NCBI RefSeq assembly: GCF_009647655.1
Contig: NZ_WJFD01000001.1
Span: 2,604,001 to 2,668,000, forward strand
Direction: 5' to 3'
DNA from: Chitinophaga sp. SYP-B3965
Lineage (GTDB): Bacteria; Bacteroidota; Bacteroidia; Chitinophagales; Chitinophagaceae
DNA length: 64,000 bases
In this document: positions 35,792 through 44,830 of the stretch, in pieces
How the letters are laid out: each line of letters starts with the position of its first letter
How positions within the stretch are numbered: position 1 is the stretch's first letter
Program-made: the position numbers and the translations under genes
Notes under the pieces: model-generated
Told to the model about the DNA's origin: nothing
The model's input: only the letters and a program-made list of their open reading frames with translations
Database searches by the model: none

Positions 35792-36465
35792 AACGTCATC
35801 TCAAGCGGCTCATCAGATACGCACTCCATCTCAAAGGGAATAACATTTGGTTTCCGCTCAAGCTGAGTAAAGGAAATGCCATCAATAGCCAGTCTGTATA
35901 TTTTTTTTTCAACAAATAGTGAACCTATAACCGGTATACTATTACAAACCTGCTCCCATTCCAGGAGAGCGGATTTTTGTTCCTGTGCTGTTTTCGCTGA
36001 TGCCCTGCTCGGATCATCTAAACAGATACCGCGTATCCTGATTCTCCAATCATCAAAGGAAAATAACTCTTTAACGGAGCCATTGTTTCCCCTGGGCATT
36101 GTCTTTATGTTGATCTTTGCCCGGCTAAAATCCACCAGGGTTGCAGCCGGTAGCTCAAAATCATTGAGCTGATAATCCAGGAGCTCACCATTAGATGCAA
36201 AAACTTTGTACGTCCCGCCTTGCAGCGTGAAGGGGTACACAATAGGAGTACCCATCCAGCTCAACCGGCCATTATACTCCGCCGGGCTTGTACTTATTCC
36301 GGAGAATATTACTGGCTTATTGCTTGCCGTTGTTTTAGCAGGAATATTAAATTTAGTGGCAGGAGAATCCTCCTCAATGCGAACGGGAGTAGGAATGAAA
36401 ACAGGATTTTTAACACCGAAAGCAAGCTCAAATAACTGAGACAAATTATAACGTACATCACTCAT
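35788..36465 (-). CDS. Tail protein in gp43 position (DUF6046-like)
   Basis: A 225-residue protein located between tape measure and hub, where Mu has its DNA-circularisation/gp43 protein. The N-terminal GVKNPVFIP and the segments DWRIRIRGICLDDPSR and PVIGSLFVEKKIYRLAIDGISF are familiar from a Bacteroidota phage family I believe is DUF6046. It probably bridges the tail tube and the hub. It overlaps both neighbours by 4 bp. Confidence 0.65.
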   Translation of the reverse strand: MSDVRYNLSQLFELAFGVKNPVFIPTPVRIEEDSPATKFNIPAKTTASNKPVIFSGISTSPAEYNGRLSWMGTPIVYPFTLQGGTYKVFASNGELLDYQLNDFELPAATLVDFSRAKINIKTMPRGNNGSVKELFSFDDWRIRIRGICLDDPSRASAKTAQEQKSALLEWEQVCNSIPVIGSLFVEKKIYRLAIDGISFTQLERKPNVIPFEMECVSDEPLEMTL

Positions 36466-38477
36466 CCACCTGCAATTAAAGAATCCCTCAATCTGTCATT
36501 TACTTGCGAGAAAATCTCATCAGCAATTTTCCTGGTATCCAGTTTAGAGCTTACATTCTGGAAATAGTTTTTTATTTCCAAATTCATTGTAATGGATTTC
36601 CCGCCGGAAGCTCCGCCGCCGTCAATGTTTAAACCGCTGCCATCTTTACCACTACCTTTACCGCCTTTGCCACCTTTGCCGCCCTTGTTACCGCCTAAAT
36701 TATAGGTGCCATCCAAAGTGCTTTTATCACCGCCGGTTGCTGCATCATTTACGGAGAGCCCGGCCTCTTGTTCCTGCTCGGCTTTCTGATCCTCAGCAAA
36801 TGACTCTCCTCCCTTTTTTACTCCGTCCTTAAATGCGCTGCCAACAGTTTCCCCGTATTTGGCGGCTGCTTCTCCGATTTTTGCGAGGCCATCAGAAAAG
36901 TTATAATTTTCATCAAACCAATTTGCAGGATTAAACACACCTTTAAGGAGGTGTAATATTCCCTCCAGCACTTCTCCCACAAATCCCCCCATCCCACCGA
37001 AAACGGCCTCAATAGCAGCCCAAACACCATACACAACCTCCCGAAATGATTGGAAATTTTTCCACGCCCAAACTATACCACCTACGAGCGCCGCAATTGC
37101 TAATACAACGTATCCAATAGGGTTATTACTTAACGCAAGATTCCACAACCATTGCGCAGCAGTAGCAACGCGGGTAGCAGCATTTGCAATAAACTGTACA
37201 CGAGAAAGCGCCTGTACTATTGGAATAAGCCCGCCAACCATTTGCACTATACCGCCCATTGCTTGCGCATTCGTGGCAATCTCTCCGAACATACTGGAGA
37301 AAGATGTTTTAAGATCAGAGAGAAAGCCTTTTGTACTTTCCCCGGCCTGTTTTACGGACGGGATTTTATTGAGGTCTAAATCAACTGTATCCATACCCTC
37401 AATAAAAGATAAACCGGCATCCTCTCCGGCTCCCCGGAAAAGGTCAGCCACTACCATTTGCCGGGCCTGAGTTGTCGCTCCCTTCATACCTTTTGCAATC
37501 ATCTGCATAGCCTCGTATGAAGTTTTCCCGGCGAGGTCTTTTACCTGGATGCCGATGGCGGCGAGTGCATCAACCTGCGGTTGTCCCATCTCCCGGAGGC
37601 TGAGGTTTGCCTCCTTTATTGCGTCCAGGGCTTTATCTGAAAAAATGCCGTCTTTGGCAGCGTTAGCCATGATAGCCAACCCCTGTGCAGCATCGAGCCC
37701 GGCGGCTTTTAATTGTGGTCCGTATTCTGTTAGCTGGTCCAGCATATCTCCATTGAGATTTGCTCCTTTTTCAAAGCCTGATTGTATCAGGTTTAAATTT
37801 TCCTCAAATGTGCCGCCCATTTGCTTTGTCATTGCATTTGCGGCCCGCACAATATCACCTGCATCCTCATCGAATACCTCACCGATACGGGAAGCCTTTG
37901 CAACAATACTATCCAGCGCCTCTCCAGTAAGGCCGGTATAACGGGCAACATTGCTCTCCAGGTTTTTAATTTCGGAGGCAAAATCAAAGCTCTCCATAAC
38001 TTTCTGCGTCAACTCCCATGTTTGATTGGCGGCGAGCATAATAGCGCTCCAGTTCTGCCGAGTACGTGCAGGATCAGGAGCCCGCTCAAGCTCTTGTAAT
38101 TCCCTGGTAACATCTTGTATCTGCCGCTCATACCGCTCCATTACAGACTGCATAGCCCTGATTTCCTCCGGATCATTGGCGGTTGCCATTCTTTGCCGGT
38201 ATTGCTCCAGGGCGCGGCTCATTTCCTCAATTTCACGGGAGAGTGCTCCTGCGCGGGTACTGGTTTGCGTTATTGCCTCTCCGATACCTGTGGCGGCTTG
38301 TTCCGCATCTTCCATTGGAGCAGATAACGACCGGGCGGAGTCGGAGACAGCATCCATATTGTTTGCAACCTGAGCAACGGCACCGCTCGTAGCCTGGGAG
38401 CTCCCCATAATATTCCGCAATGGTGCGGTTACTCTATCAATAAGATTTAAAACCCAATTTGTTTGCGTCTGTCCCAT
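36462..38477 (-). CDS. Tail tape measure protein
   Basis: A 671-residue protein. A coiled coil fills residues about 30-140. A TP901-type core follows (EIKNLESNVARYTGLTGEALDSIV ... ANAMTKQMGGTFEENLNLIQSGFEKGANLNGDMLDQLTEYGPQL). Two hydrophobic segments near residues 440-500 would enter the host membrane. A glycine/lysine low-complexity run (GGKGGKGGKGSGK) lies near residue 615. It sets tail length and assists DNA entry. It follows the frameshifted chaperone pair, the classical order. Confidence 0.92.
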   Translation of the reverse strand: MGQTQTNWVLNLIDRVTAPLRNIMGSSQATSGAVAQVANNMDAVSDSARSLSAPMEDAEQAATGIGEAITQTSTRAGALSREIEEMSRALEQYRQRMATANDPEEIRAMQSVMERYERQIQDVTRELQELERAPDPARTRQNWSAIMLAANQTWELTQKVMESFDFASEIKNLESNVARYTGLTGEALDSIVAKASRIGEVFDEDAGDIVRAANAMTKQMGGTFEENLNLIQSGFEKGANLNGDMLDQLTEYGPQLKAAGLDAAQGLAIMANAAKDGIFSDKALDAIKEANLSLREMGQPQVDALAAIGIQVKDLAGKTSYEAMQMIAKGMKGATTQARQMVVADLFRGAGEDAGLSFIEGMDTVDLDLNKIPSVKQAGESTKGFLSDLKTSFSSMFGEIATNAQAMGGIVQMVGGLIPIVQALSRVQFIANAATRVATAAQWLWNLALSNNPIGYVVLAIAALVGGIVWAWKNFQSFREVVYGVWAAIEAVFGGMGGFVGEVLEGILHLLKGVFNPANWFDENYNFSDGLAKIGEAAAKYGETVGSAFKDGVKKGGESFAEDQKAEQEQEAGLSVNDAATGGDKSTLDGTYNLGGNKGGKGGKGGKGSGKDGSGLNIDGGGASGGKSITMNLEIKNYFQNVSSKLDTRKIADEIFSQVNDRLRDSLIAGG

Positions 38478-38532
38478 CTATAAATAACAACTTCAACAAT
38501 TCAACAACAGATAACAAATAGTATAAATGCCT

Positions 38533-38766
38533 TTATCCATATAACGCATGTACAACCTCATAGATAACTTTTCTAATACGGTCCTCAATACCATTTAACT
38601 CACTTTGTTTACAGAAACGCCACCCCTCAACCAACTGCGCCCAGGCATCATCCTCCAGCGCCTCCGGATCTGTACCATAATAAAACCTTATAACAGCGTT
38701 TCCCTTTTTAATAAACTGCGGATCATCTGTTCCCGCCTCCAGGCTTAACCTGTGACGGGCTATAGC
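38533..38766 (-). CDS. Tail assembly chaperone extension, made by -1 frameshift (GT-type)
   Basis: The upstream chaperone ends ...GTA AAA AAG CTA TAG. The A AAA AAG heptamer lies in the correct register, two codons before the stop. A -1 slip opens a frame of about 78 codons with no start of its own, reading AIARHRLSLEAGTDDPQF and ending EVVHALYG at a TAA (38533-38535). Such extensions fuse the G and T parts of tail chaperones in lambda- and Mu-like phages. The product would be about 187 residues and would bind the tape measure protein, whose gene starts 56 bp downstream. Confidence 0.8.
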   Translation of the reverse strand, partial: AIARHRLSLEAGTDDPQFIKKGNAVIRFYYGTDPEALEDDAWAQLVEGWRFCKQSELNGIEDRIRKVIYEVVHALYG

Positions 38767-39098
38767 TTTTTTACGCTTACTGCCCGCGTTTTCATCATCT
38801 TGCCAATCTGCTCAATGATAGCAGTATATACAGCGCCATCGTTTTCCATGAGCTCCATATCTCCGCCTAATATGCAATTAGAAGTGAGTACCTTATTTGC
38901 CTCAACAAGCCGTTTGCTCTGCCCGTGCTGTCCTACGAGGTCAACAACTGAGCGACTCGGTGGCCTGACAACAAATTGTGCTATGAGGCCGTCTGGAGTC
39001 TCCACCGTGATATGCTGCAATCTGTCTCCGTGTCGTGCTTTCCAATCCTGCAATATCTCCGGAGTAATATCCCGGAAGTGTTTTATATCATTTCCCAT
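38760..39098 (-). CDS. Tail assembly chaperone (G-type), upstream of the frameshift
   Basis: A 112-residue protein located between tail tube and tape measure, the standard position of the tail assembly chaperone. It is helical and charged, ending KTRAVSVKKL. Its last codons contain the slippery heptamer described for the extension. The amino-acid sequence alone matches no family I can name; position and the frameshift signal carry the assignment. Confidence 0.75.
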   Translation of the reverse strand: MGNDIKHFRDITPEILQDWKARHGDRLQHITVETPDGLIAQFVVRPPSRSVVDLVGQHGQSKRLVEANKVLTSNCILGGDMELMENDGAVYTAIIEQIGKMMKTRAVSVKKL

Positions 39099-39110
39099 CG
39101 GTCCAATCTT

Positions 39111-39551
39111 TTACAATACATTCCATTCAATATGCGATATGATGAGCGTGTACTCCGTGCTGATGGTCCCATCAGCATTTTTAACGTCAACACCACGGTT
39201 TGTAAATTCAGCGTTACGTATGCGATCCTTTAAGATCATACCGGAACTGGTTTCGTACTCAACAAGAATGTCAAAAGGTGCAATATCCTGGATACGACCA
39301 CCGGGCGGCAATGCTTGCTGTAGTGCATCAATCTCCTCCTTATAGAGTGTTATGGAGCATTGAGCCTCATAATTGCCGGAGCCGCGTCCAACGGGAAACT
39401 CACCACCTCCATATGCGTTCTCCTTTTTCTTTTCATCTGAGTATTTAAGCGCGGTAATCCCCTCCAGGTCCCGGCCCAACATGTTTGCGGTAATGCTATT
39501 CCAACCGCTCATGCTGCCAAATTTGTTTACTATCCTTTTTGCTTGCGGCAT
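39111..39551 (-). CDS. Tail tube protein
   Basis: A 146-residue protein following the sheath gene with a 1-bp overlap, the normal order in contractile phages. The N-terminus (NKFGSMSGWNSITANMLGRDLEGITAL) and the strand-rich body (GSGNYEAQCSITLYKEEIDALQQAL) fit Mu gpM/P2 FII-type tube proteins. It forms the inner tube through which DNA leaves the head. Confidence 0.75.
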   Translation of the reverse strand: MPQAKRIVNKFGSMSGWNSITANMLGRDLEGITALKYSDEKKKENAYGGGEFPVGRGSGNYEAQCSITLYKEEIDALQQALPPGGRIQDIAPFDILVEYETSSGMILKDRIRNAEFTNRGVDVKNADGTISTEYTLIISHIEWNVL

Positions 39552-40786
39552 TATAAGTTGTTTGTGAGTCCTAAATCAACACTGATCTCATGTACAATAT
39601 CATCCACTTGTACCCGTGCCGTTACAATCAACGGCGAAGCCTCAGAGAGCACCTGTTTTGGATTAATGAAAACATCATATCCGCTAATCTCATCAGCCGC
39701 AACCATGCGCTCCAGTGCAGCGTTAACCAGACTACTCCAGCGGCTTATGGTGGTGGAACGTATGTAGCCGGTCCGAGGGTCCTTTTTAACAACGCCTTTT
39801 ATCTCTACCAGGAGCGTTGATCGGATCAAGCGGGCGGCCTTATTCCAAACTCTATTATTTTCTATGTAGGCGTAATCGCTCGCTTTTTCTGTACATGTGG
39901 GAGATGAGCTAAAGAAGATACCACCATACCCCTCATATGCTCCGGCATAGATATAACCCTTGTTTGTGAGCTCACGTTTATCAGCAGGTGAAAGGCTATT
40001 TACCTTTGTGCCATCACAAAGCGCGGCGGTGAGCCACTTACGAGAGCCGCCATCCGTTAGAGGGTAATCTCGATCTCCTTTCCGGGTGGAGGGTTTCTGC
40101 AGGATGTTAACGGAGCCCAGGTTTTCATTTACCTGCCGAGCACCTAACATGCCCAACACTGCCCCCACGTCTGCATATTTCCCATATGAGGCGCTCAAAC
40201 CTGCAACCCCTGGGTCCTGTGCAATACTAACGGAAACATTAGGAGCCTTTTTCTCCCGCAAATCCGGATAGTTTGCGATAGGTAACGGCGCGGCAGGACC
40301 TTTAGCCTCCAGTATCACAAAATCAATAAGCCGGTGAGCTGCTGCCATGTCGGAGAGAACGGATTGCACCGGCTCAACTTCCTCCGCTATAGTAGACACG
40401 GTTGTTAAAGTGTTGGCAATTGCAAAACCTTTAACATCAGGAGTCTCCCTGAGTGCAGTAACAAACAAAGGATTTTGTACAATAGTGGTATGCGTTAATT
40501 GATCCGGGCAAAGAATCAGGTATAATACGGCATCAGGTGCAAGCCGGAAAAATTCGGTAATAGTATGATGTACCAGTACATTACTGTTTGCATCAAAGCT
40601 CTCAGTAAAACCAATTTGCTCCGCATCCCTCACCTGCAAAAGTTTTACCGGATGAAAATGTGAAGTACCGGGCGGCAGTTTGGCAACCGCAACAGCATAA
40701 CACAATGCAAAAACATTATCATCGGCAGGATTACTCCGGCCCAATCCGCCATTTAATTTATTAACTGTTACTCCTTCAAAACTCAT
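39551..40786 (-). CDS. Tail sheath protein (DUF2586-like)
   Basis: A 411-residue protein. The N-terminal VTVNKLNGGLGRSNP and the C-terminal sheath fold (STLLVEIKGVVKKDPRTGYIRSTTISRWSSLVNAALERM) match the DUF2586 family, which in Bacteroidota phages takes the place of the classical sheath. It shows that the phage has a contractile tail. It overlaps the upstream gene by 4 bp and the tube gene by 1 bp. Confidence 0.82.
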   Translation of the reverse strand: MSFEGVTVNKLNGGLGRSNPADDNVFALCYAVAVAKLPPGTSHFHPVKLLQVRDAEQIGFTESFDANSNVLVHHTITEFFRLAPDAVLYLILCPDQLTHTTIVQNPLFVTALRETPDVKGFAIANTLTTVSTIAEEVEPVQSVLSDMAAAHRLIDFVILEAKGPAAPLPIANYPDLREKKAPNVSVSIAQDPGVAGLSASYGKYADVGAVLGMLGARQVNENLGSVNILQKPSTRKGDRDYPLTDGGSRKWLTAALCDGTKVNSLSPADKRELTNKGYIYAGAYEGYGGIFFSSSPTCTEKASDYAYIENNRVWNKAARLIRSTLLVEIKGVVKKDPRTGYIRSTTISRWSSLVNAALERMVAADEISGYDVFINPKQVLSEASPLIVTARVQVDDIVHEISVDLGLTNNL

Positions 40787-41133
40787 TTAGTCAATTTTGC
40801 AATGCGATCCTCAATAATTTTTACGGCACCGCTGCGGTTAGTACCGGCTACCTCCTCATGCAGCAAAATTTGTAGTTGTTCCATATCCAGGAGATCAGCT
40901 ACACGGATAGAAAGCTCCTTTAAGGTGAGCGGCTTTTTATCCTCAGAGGCCGGGGCCTGGTTACCAGGGTCCTCCAGTTTGTAAACTGTTAAGGAGCTCC
41001 CTGCATGGAGTTGCGCTCTATTCTCCAGGATAAAAAACTGTCCGTCTGTAGTGGCATAAAGTTTACTTACTCCCAATCTGATAAAATGCTCTCCAGCCAT
41101 TGAGGAGAGCTCCTCTTTACTATATCGTTTCAT
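40783..41133 (-). CDS. Small phage protein before the sheath gene, function unknown
   Basis: A 116-residue protein from MKRYSKEELSSMAG; the longer frame overlaps the spanin gene and is rejected. A strand-rich first half (FFILENRAQLHAG) is followed by an acidic linker and a helical end. Its place just before the sheath recalls Mu gp38 or the head-tail joining genes, but no family is recognised. Confidence 0.6.
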   Translation of the reverse strand: MKRYSKEELSSMAGEHFIRLGVSKLYATTDGQFFILENRAQLHAGSSLTVYKLEDPGNQAPASEDKKPLTLKELSIRVADLLDMEQLQILLHEEVAGTNRSGAVKIIEDRIAKLTK

Positions 41134-41135
41134 CT

Positions 41136-41603
41136 TTATTTTTTCAGTCTGTTTATTACGAGTGATAGAATTACCAGGAGGAGAGCGCCGCCGCCAATCC
41201 AGGCCAAAAGAAGAACAGGCCACGGAATATATTTTTGAGGGACAATAATGGTTTGCTTTCTGTCTATCTTCCTCACTTCATTTGTATACCTGTCTTTTAC
41301 TTTGGCAATAATTGCCAGGGTATCACATATACAATCAACATGCAGTACATCATCTTTTACGGCTATCCGTGCGCTTGCTTGCCGGTCCTTTTTTAAATCA
41401 GATTTAAAGCCGGTTATAATATCTTTTACCGGGATTCTTACGGATACTTTTGCAGCGGGTGCAATTATTGAAGTATCTCTCTCCTGTATAAGAGTAGACA
41501 CGGTAATTGTATCCTTTGTTTCAACCGATGAAGCCGGACGGGTTGACCTGCAACCAGCCAACAAAATCACCATCACCAGGAGGGACGATAGGAATATTTT
41601 CAA
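41136..41603 (-). CDS. Unimolecular spanin-like lipoprotein
   Basis: A 155-residue protein with a lipoprotein signal (SLLVMVILLAGC, Cys18) at the start and a single C-terminal membrane helix (PWPVLLLAWIGGGALLLVILSLVI) followed by the basic end NRLKK. A protein tethered to the outer membrane by lipid and to the inner membrane by its C-terminus is the architecture of u-spanins, which fuse the two membranes in the last step of lysis. It is 3 bp from the amidase gene, supporting a lysis role. Confidence 0.72.
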   Translation of the reverse strand: MKIFLSSLLVMVILLAGCRSTRPASSVETKDTITVSTLIQERDTSIIAPAAKVSVRIPVKDIITGFKSDLKKDRQASARIAVKDDVLHVDCICDTLAIIAKVKDRYTNEVRKIDRKQTIIVPQKYIPWPVLLLAWIGGGALLLVILSLVINRLKK

Positions 41604-41606
41604 AAC

Positions 41607-42089
41607 TTAAAATTTGTTGTTAGTTAATAAATGCTTGTACTCCGGGATTGCGTCAAAGCATGGACAGGATTTTATCCGCTCCCAGGAATCGACAACGCCG
41701 TTTCCATTTTTATCGGGTGAAAAATCACGATGGCCCAGGATTTGAACGTCTGCAATACTTTGAGTTTTTGCAAGCTCCGAAAGCACATTTTTGATTGTGG
41801 AGATTATTGCCGCCTTTTGTGCAGGGGTACGGGTATCCTCAGCTATTTTATAATCTTGTTTATTAACGCCGCCCTGGTACGAAATATGAACAGAGGTAGA
41901 ATTAAAACCGTGAACTCCATTTGTAACTGTACTTAAAGGAGCAAGTTGCTGAACACTTCCGGACAACGTGATAAAATAATGATACCCTACTACTTTCCAA
42001 CCGAGTTGCTCACGCCAAAATTTTTTTATCGCCTCAGCGTCACCGTAGCCAGCGGAGCAATGAATTACTATATACTTTACTTTTCGCAT
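41607..42089 (-). CDS. Phage lysis N-acetylmuramoyl-L-alanine amidase
   Basis: About 160 residues from MRKVKYIVIHCSAGYG; the longer frame overlaps the capsid gene. It is an amidase-2/T7-lysozyme-like enzyme: zinc ligands in IVIHCSAG (first His), GVHGFN (second region) and the distal ILGHRDFSPDKNGNGVVDSWERIKSCPCFD block with His and Cys. It cuts the bond between glycan and stem peptide in peptidoglycan. It has no signal peptide, so a holin is needed for export. Confidence 0.9.
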   Translation of the reverse strand: MRKVKYIVIHCSAGYGDAEAIKKFWREQLGWKVVGYHYFITLSGSVQQLAPLSTVTNGVHGFNSTSVHISYQGGVNKQDYKIAEDTRTPAQKAAIISTIKNVLSELAKTQSIADVQILGHRDFSPDKNGNGVVDSWERIKSCPCFDAIPEYKHLLTNNKF

Positions 42090-42100
42090 GTGCAGGAGAT

Positions 42101-42123
42101 AAGGCGGAGATATACTCCGCCTT
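42101..42123. other. Hairpin between capsid and amidase genes
   Basis: A perfect 9-bp stem (AAGGCGGAG with CTCCGCCTT) around a 5-base loop. No T-run on the minus strand, so it may be a partial terminator or an RNA-processing site separating capsid from lysis-gene expression. Confidence 0.55.
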
Positions 42124-42147
42124 TGGTTTTTCGATATGGTTATAATG

Positions 42148-43029
42148 CTAAACTTTACCGCTGATAATTGCGCCTTGTCCTTCCGGTCTGTATGGAATCC
42201 CAATAAACCAAAGGCGGAAGCCAATAGTATTTTTTCGGTTTTCCGGATCGTTCTCCGCATCCCTTGCATACCTCTTTACTGTACCTTTTGCTTTCGCTAC
42301 AGATTTATTGTAAAAACATACGGTTGCCTCGCGCCCAGGTGTAACACTATCATAGGCGAGTTTCTTTCCGGCAATGTCATATGCTGGAGAGTAACCGGTT
42401 TCATACGTTTTAAAGCCGTAATAGTTTGTAGCAATTAAACCGTCTTTTTTGTTGTGAAATTGATTACGGAAACTGAGGTCCTCAATGAGCAGGTCAGCAA
42501 TATGCTCCGGGCTCAGTACCAGTACAACACCTTGCAAAGTGCCGCCTGTTTTCTTTTTTATCTTTGTGCCAAAGTTGATAATATCCTCAGTGGTTAGGCG
42601 TTTTCTACCATAACCATCATCCCCGCCGGTGGTTTCTACAACCGGAGTATCTGCGGTATTTTCATTCGGCGCAATACAATACAACGCATGACCTGTTGTT
42701 TTCTCCTCCAGTGTAGCGCGGTGCTGTAGCTGTACCTCAGAAACTTTCTCATAAGGCAAAGAGGCTAACTCATCATCACTCACCTCCGTATTTGTTGTAT
42801 CGTATTTGTTTAACGCTACTGCAACAAAATCATCCTCCCGGCGGTTAGAAATTATCGGATAAATTTTATTGTTGATAAGTACGGCAGGATCGCTCCCCTC
42901 ACGAGGTATTTTAATAATATCGTTACTTACCCATCTTTGTTTGGCTGGCACTTCCTCCAGCCACGTCCCCTCATGGCGGAATTTTTTTATCATTTCTTTT
43001 TCCGCCAGTTCATTTTGTAGTTGTGCCAT
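42148..43029 (-). CDS. Major capsid protein (Mu gpT-like)
   Basis: A 293-residue protein directly after the protease/scaffold gene, as in Mu. It contains LTTEDIINFGTKIKKKTGGTLQGVVLVLSPEHIADLL and the C-terminal NTIGFRLWFIGIPYRPEGQGAI, consistent with an HK97-fold head protein. The length is close to that of Mu gpT (about 305). It forms the icosahedral head. Confidence 0.72.
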   Translation of the reverse strand: MAQLQNELAEKEMIKKFRHEGTWLEEVPAKQRWVSNDIIKIPREGSDPAVLINNKIYPIISNRREDDFVAVALNKYDTTNTEVSDDELASLPYEKVSEVQLQHRATLEEKTTGHALYCIAPNENTADTPVVETTGGDDGYGRKRLTTEDIINFGTKIKKKTGGTLQGVVLVLSPEHIADLLIEDLSFRNQFHNKKDGLIATNYYGFKTYETGYSPAYDIAGKKLAYDSVTPGREATVCFYNKSVAKAKGTVKRYARDAENDPENRKNTIGFRLWFIGIPYRPEGQGAIISGKV

Positions 43030-43076
43030 TCGTTGTATTAGTAAATTATAAGTAGAAATATTTTGTTGAGGAGAGG

Positions 43077-44162
43077 TTAACTATTAAAGTACGCGGCCTC
43101 CAGTGCTTGCGCTTTCTCTGGATTTTCCTCTCTCAATTGCTCATAAGCGGCGGGGTCTTTATCGAGATAATCATCCAGACTCCAGGAGCTCCGGTCAGGC
43201 TCATTGCCTTCACCCGTTTTTATTACTGCGGAAAGTTTTGGGATTGATTGCATACCCTCCAGGATGGAGCGTGTATTGTCAAAATCTGCAACAGCCAGTG
43301 AAAGAAACTGAGTTTTTTGTGAGGCAACAATTTTTTTGTCTTTGATTGCCTGATTAACCATAGCCTCCGCCTTTACTTGTAAAGTCGCTTTCTGATCTTC
43401 CTGGGATTGTGTGTACTGGTCGGCTTTTACCTTCGCATCTTTTGTGGCCGCAATGATCTGCTCATCAGTCGCATCAGCAGGTAAGCCGAGCGCGGATAAT
43501 AATTCCTTTCTGTCCATGTTGTTTTTTGTTTTATCAATAAATTCAGGCGATGGAATAACAGGAGCTCCGCAAGCCTCCAGTATAGCCAAATCTTGTGCGG
43601 TAATTACGGTTTCCTCTGTTTCCTCAATAGCATTAATAAACCCATGATGCAATGCCTCCTGAGCTGTTAGCCAGCAATCTCCGTTACTCCATAACGCCTC
43701 AATTTCATCCTCTGATTTCCCTGTCTTTGTCGCGTATTTTGTTTTATAATCTGCGGTAGTATTTTTCAGGAGGCGCAAATCTGATTCTATCATTATCACA
43801 TCCCCATAAGTAGAAAGCCGGGGCCTGTGTATCATAAATTGCGTATTGGCTTTTGCTACAGTGTAAAAACATGCTGTAATGTATGTAGCTGCTGAGGCGG
43901 CCAGGGCTCCCACAATAATTGTTACTTTATCAAATACAGATAATGTATTTACAATTTCAACACCTTCAAAAACACTCCCGCCCCGGCTGTTAATATATAC
44001 CTCAGCCTCCTTTATTCCCTGGGAGAGAAAAGCATCTACCTGCATACGAATAATTGCAGCGCTGGCCTCCGTTGATTCTGAGATCAAATCTATTATGCGG
44101 ATGTACGCTTTGCCTTGCCTTGCTTCACTCGTTATATGCGTGTATATACTTCCTCTCACCAT
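43077..44162 (-). CDS. ClpP-type prohead protease fused to scaffold
   Basis: A 361-residue protein. Residues about 15-190 are a ClpP-like serine protease: VYINSRGGSVFEGVEI, the nucleophile region GALAASAATYI, and the histidine in QFMIHRPRLS. Residues about 215-361 are charged and helical with a start-like NMDRKELLSALGLPADATDEQ, typical of a scaffold domain that may also be made separately from an internal start. It processes the prohead. First gene of the minus-strand late block. Confidence 0.88.
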   Translation of the reverse strand: MVRGSIYTHITSEARQGKAYIRIIDLISESTEASAAIIRMQVDAFLSQGIKEAEVYINSRGGSVFEGVEIVNTLSVFDKVTIIVGALAASAATYITACFYTVAKANTQFMIHRPRLSTYGDVIMIESDLRLLKNTTADYKTKYATKTGKSEDEIEALWSNGDCWLTAQEALHHGFINAIEETEETVITAQDLAILEACGAPVIPSPEFIDKTKNNMDRKELLSALGLPADATDEQIIAATKDAKVKADQYTQSQEDQKATLQVKAEAMVNQAIKDKKIVASQKTQFLSLAVADFDNTRSILEGMQSIPKLSAVIKTGEGNEPDRSSWSLDDYLDKDPAAYEQLREENPEKAQALEAAYFNS

Positions 44163-44222
44163 TCAAAAAATGTATTTCGAGAGCAAATCTGGTGAAGATG
44201 TGAAAGCCAAAAAAATCAGGAA

Positions 44223-44255
44223 AATGATTTGATATTATTATCGGTATAAATCATT
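44223..44255. promoter_or_regulatory. Inverted repeat between the divergent late transcription units
   Basis: AATGATTT (44223-44230) and AAATCATT (44248-44255), 17 bases apart, in the 170-bp gap between the protease and small-terminase genes. It may bind the phage activator that turns on both head and tail units. Confidence 0.45.
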
Positions 44256-44332
44256 GAAATACCCGGTACGATTTGTTTTCCTGGTTTTATAACCTTTCGC
44301 CGGTGGTGCATTTTTGCATTATAACGAACCGT

Positions 44333-44830
44333 ATGGGAAAGGATAAAGAGCGCAGCATTGCATGGAAAATGTTTGTTGTGCAGGGTAAGACACAAAAGGA
44401 GATTGCTATCACATTACGCCTCCAGGAAAAAACTGTAGGTCAATGGGTAAACAAACACGGTTGGAAAGCTGAAAGGAACGCCCGACAAAACAGCCTTGCG
44501 GAAAGATCGGAAAATATTAAAAAGGTTATCAGCAATATCACGGAGCAACGTTTGAAACTTGAGGAGGACCGAAAAGCCGCTATTGTTGACGGTAATAAAG
44601 AGCTGGAGTATGAACTCGATAAACAAGCCGTTGTTATTGCTGATGAAATTTCCAAATGGAATAAAGCTCTTTTATCTCTGGATAAAGATAACAGGATTAC
44701 GCTGGATACATACCTTGAAATTATGGACGATGTATTTAAGGCATTAGGGCATTTTGATAATGCGCTGTACTTAAAGACGCTCGATTTTCAGGAGCAACAT
44801 ATCCAAACGATGAGTTTAAAATTGGGTTAA
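44333..44830 (+). CDS. Terminase small subunit-like HTH protein
   Basis: About 165 residues from MGKDKERS, chosen because the longer frame is poor upstream. An HTH at the N-terminus (KMFVVQGKTQKEIAITLRLQEKTVGQWV) is followed by a charged coiled coil. Directly overlapping the large subunit gene by 1 bp, it should recognise phage DNA for packaging. First gene of the plus-strand head unit. Confidence 0.82.
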   Translation: MGKDKERSIAWKMFVVQGKTQKEIAITLRLQEKTVGQWVNKHGWKAERNARQNSLAERSENIKKVISNITEQRLKLEEDRKAAIVDGNKELEYELDKQAVVIADEISKWNKALLSLDKDNRITLDTYLEIMDDVFKALGHFDNALYLKTLDFQEQHIQTMSLKLG

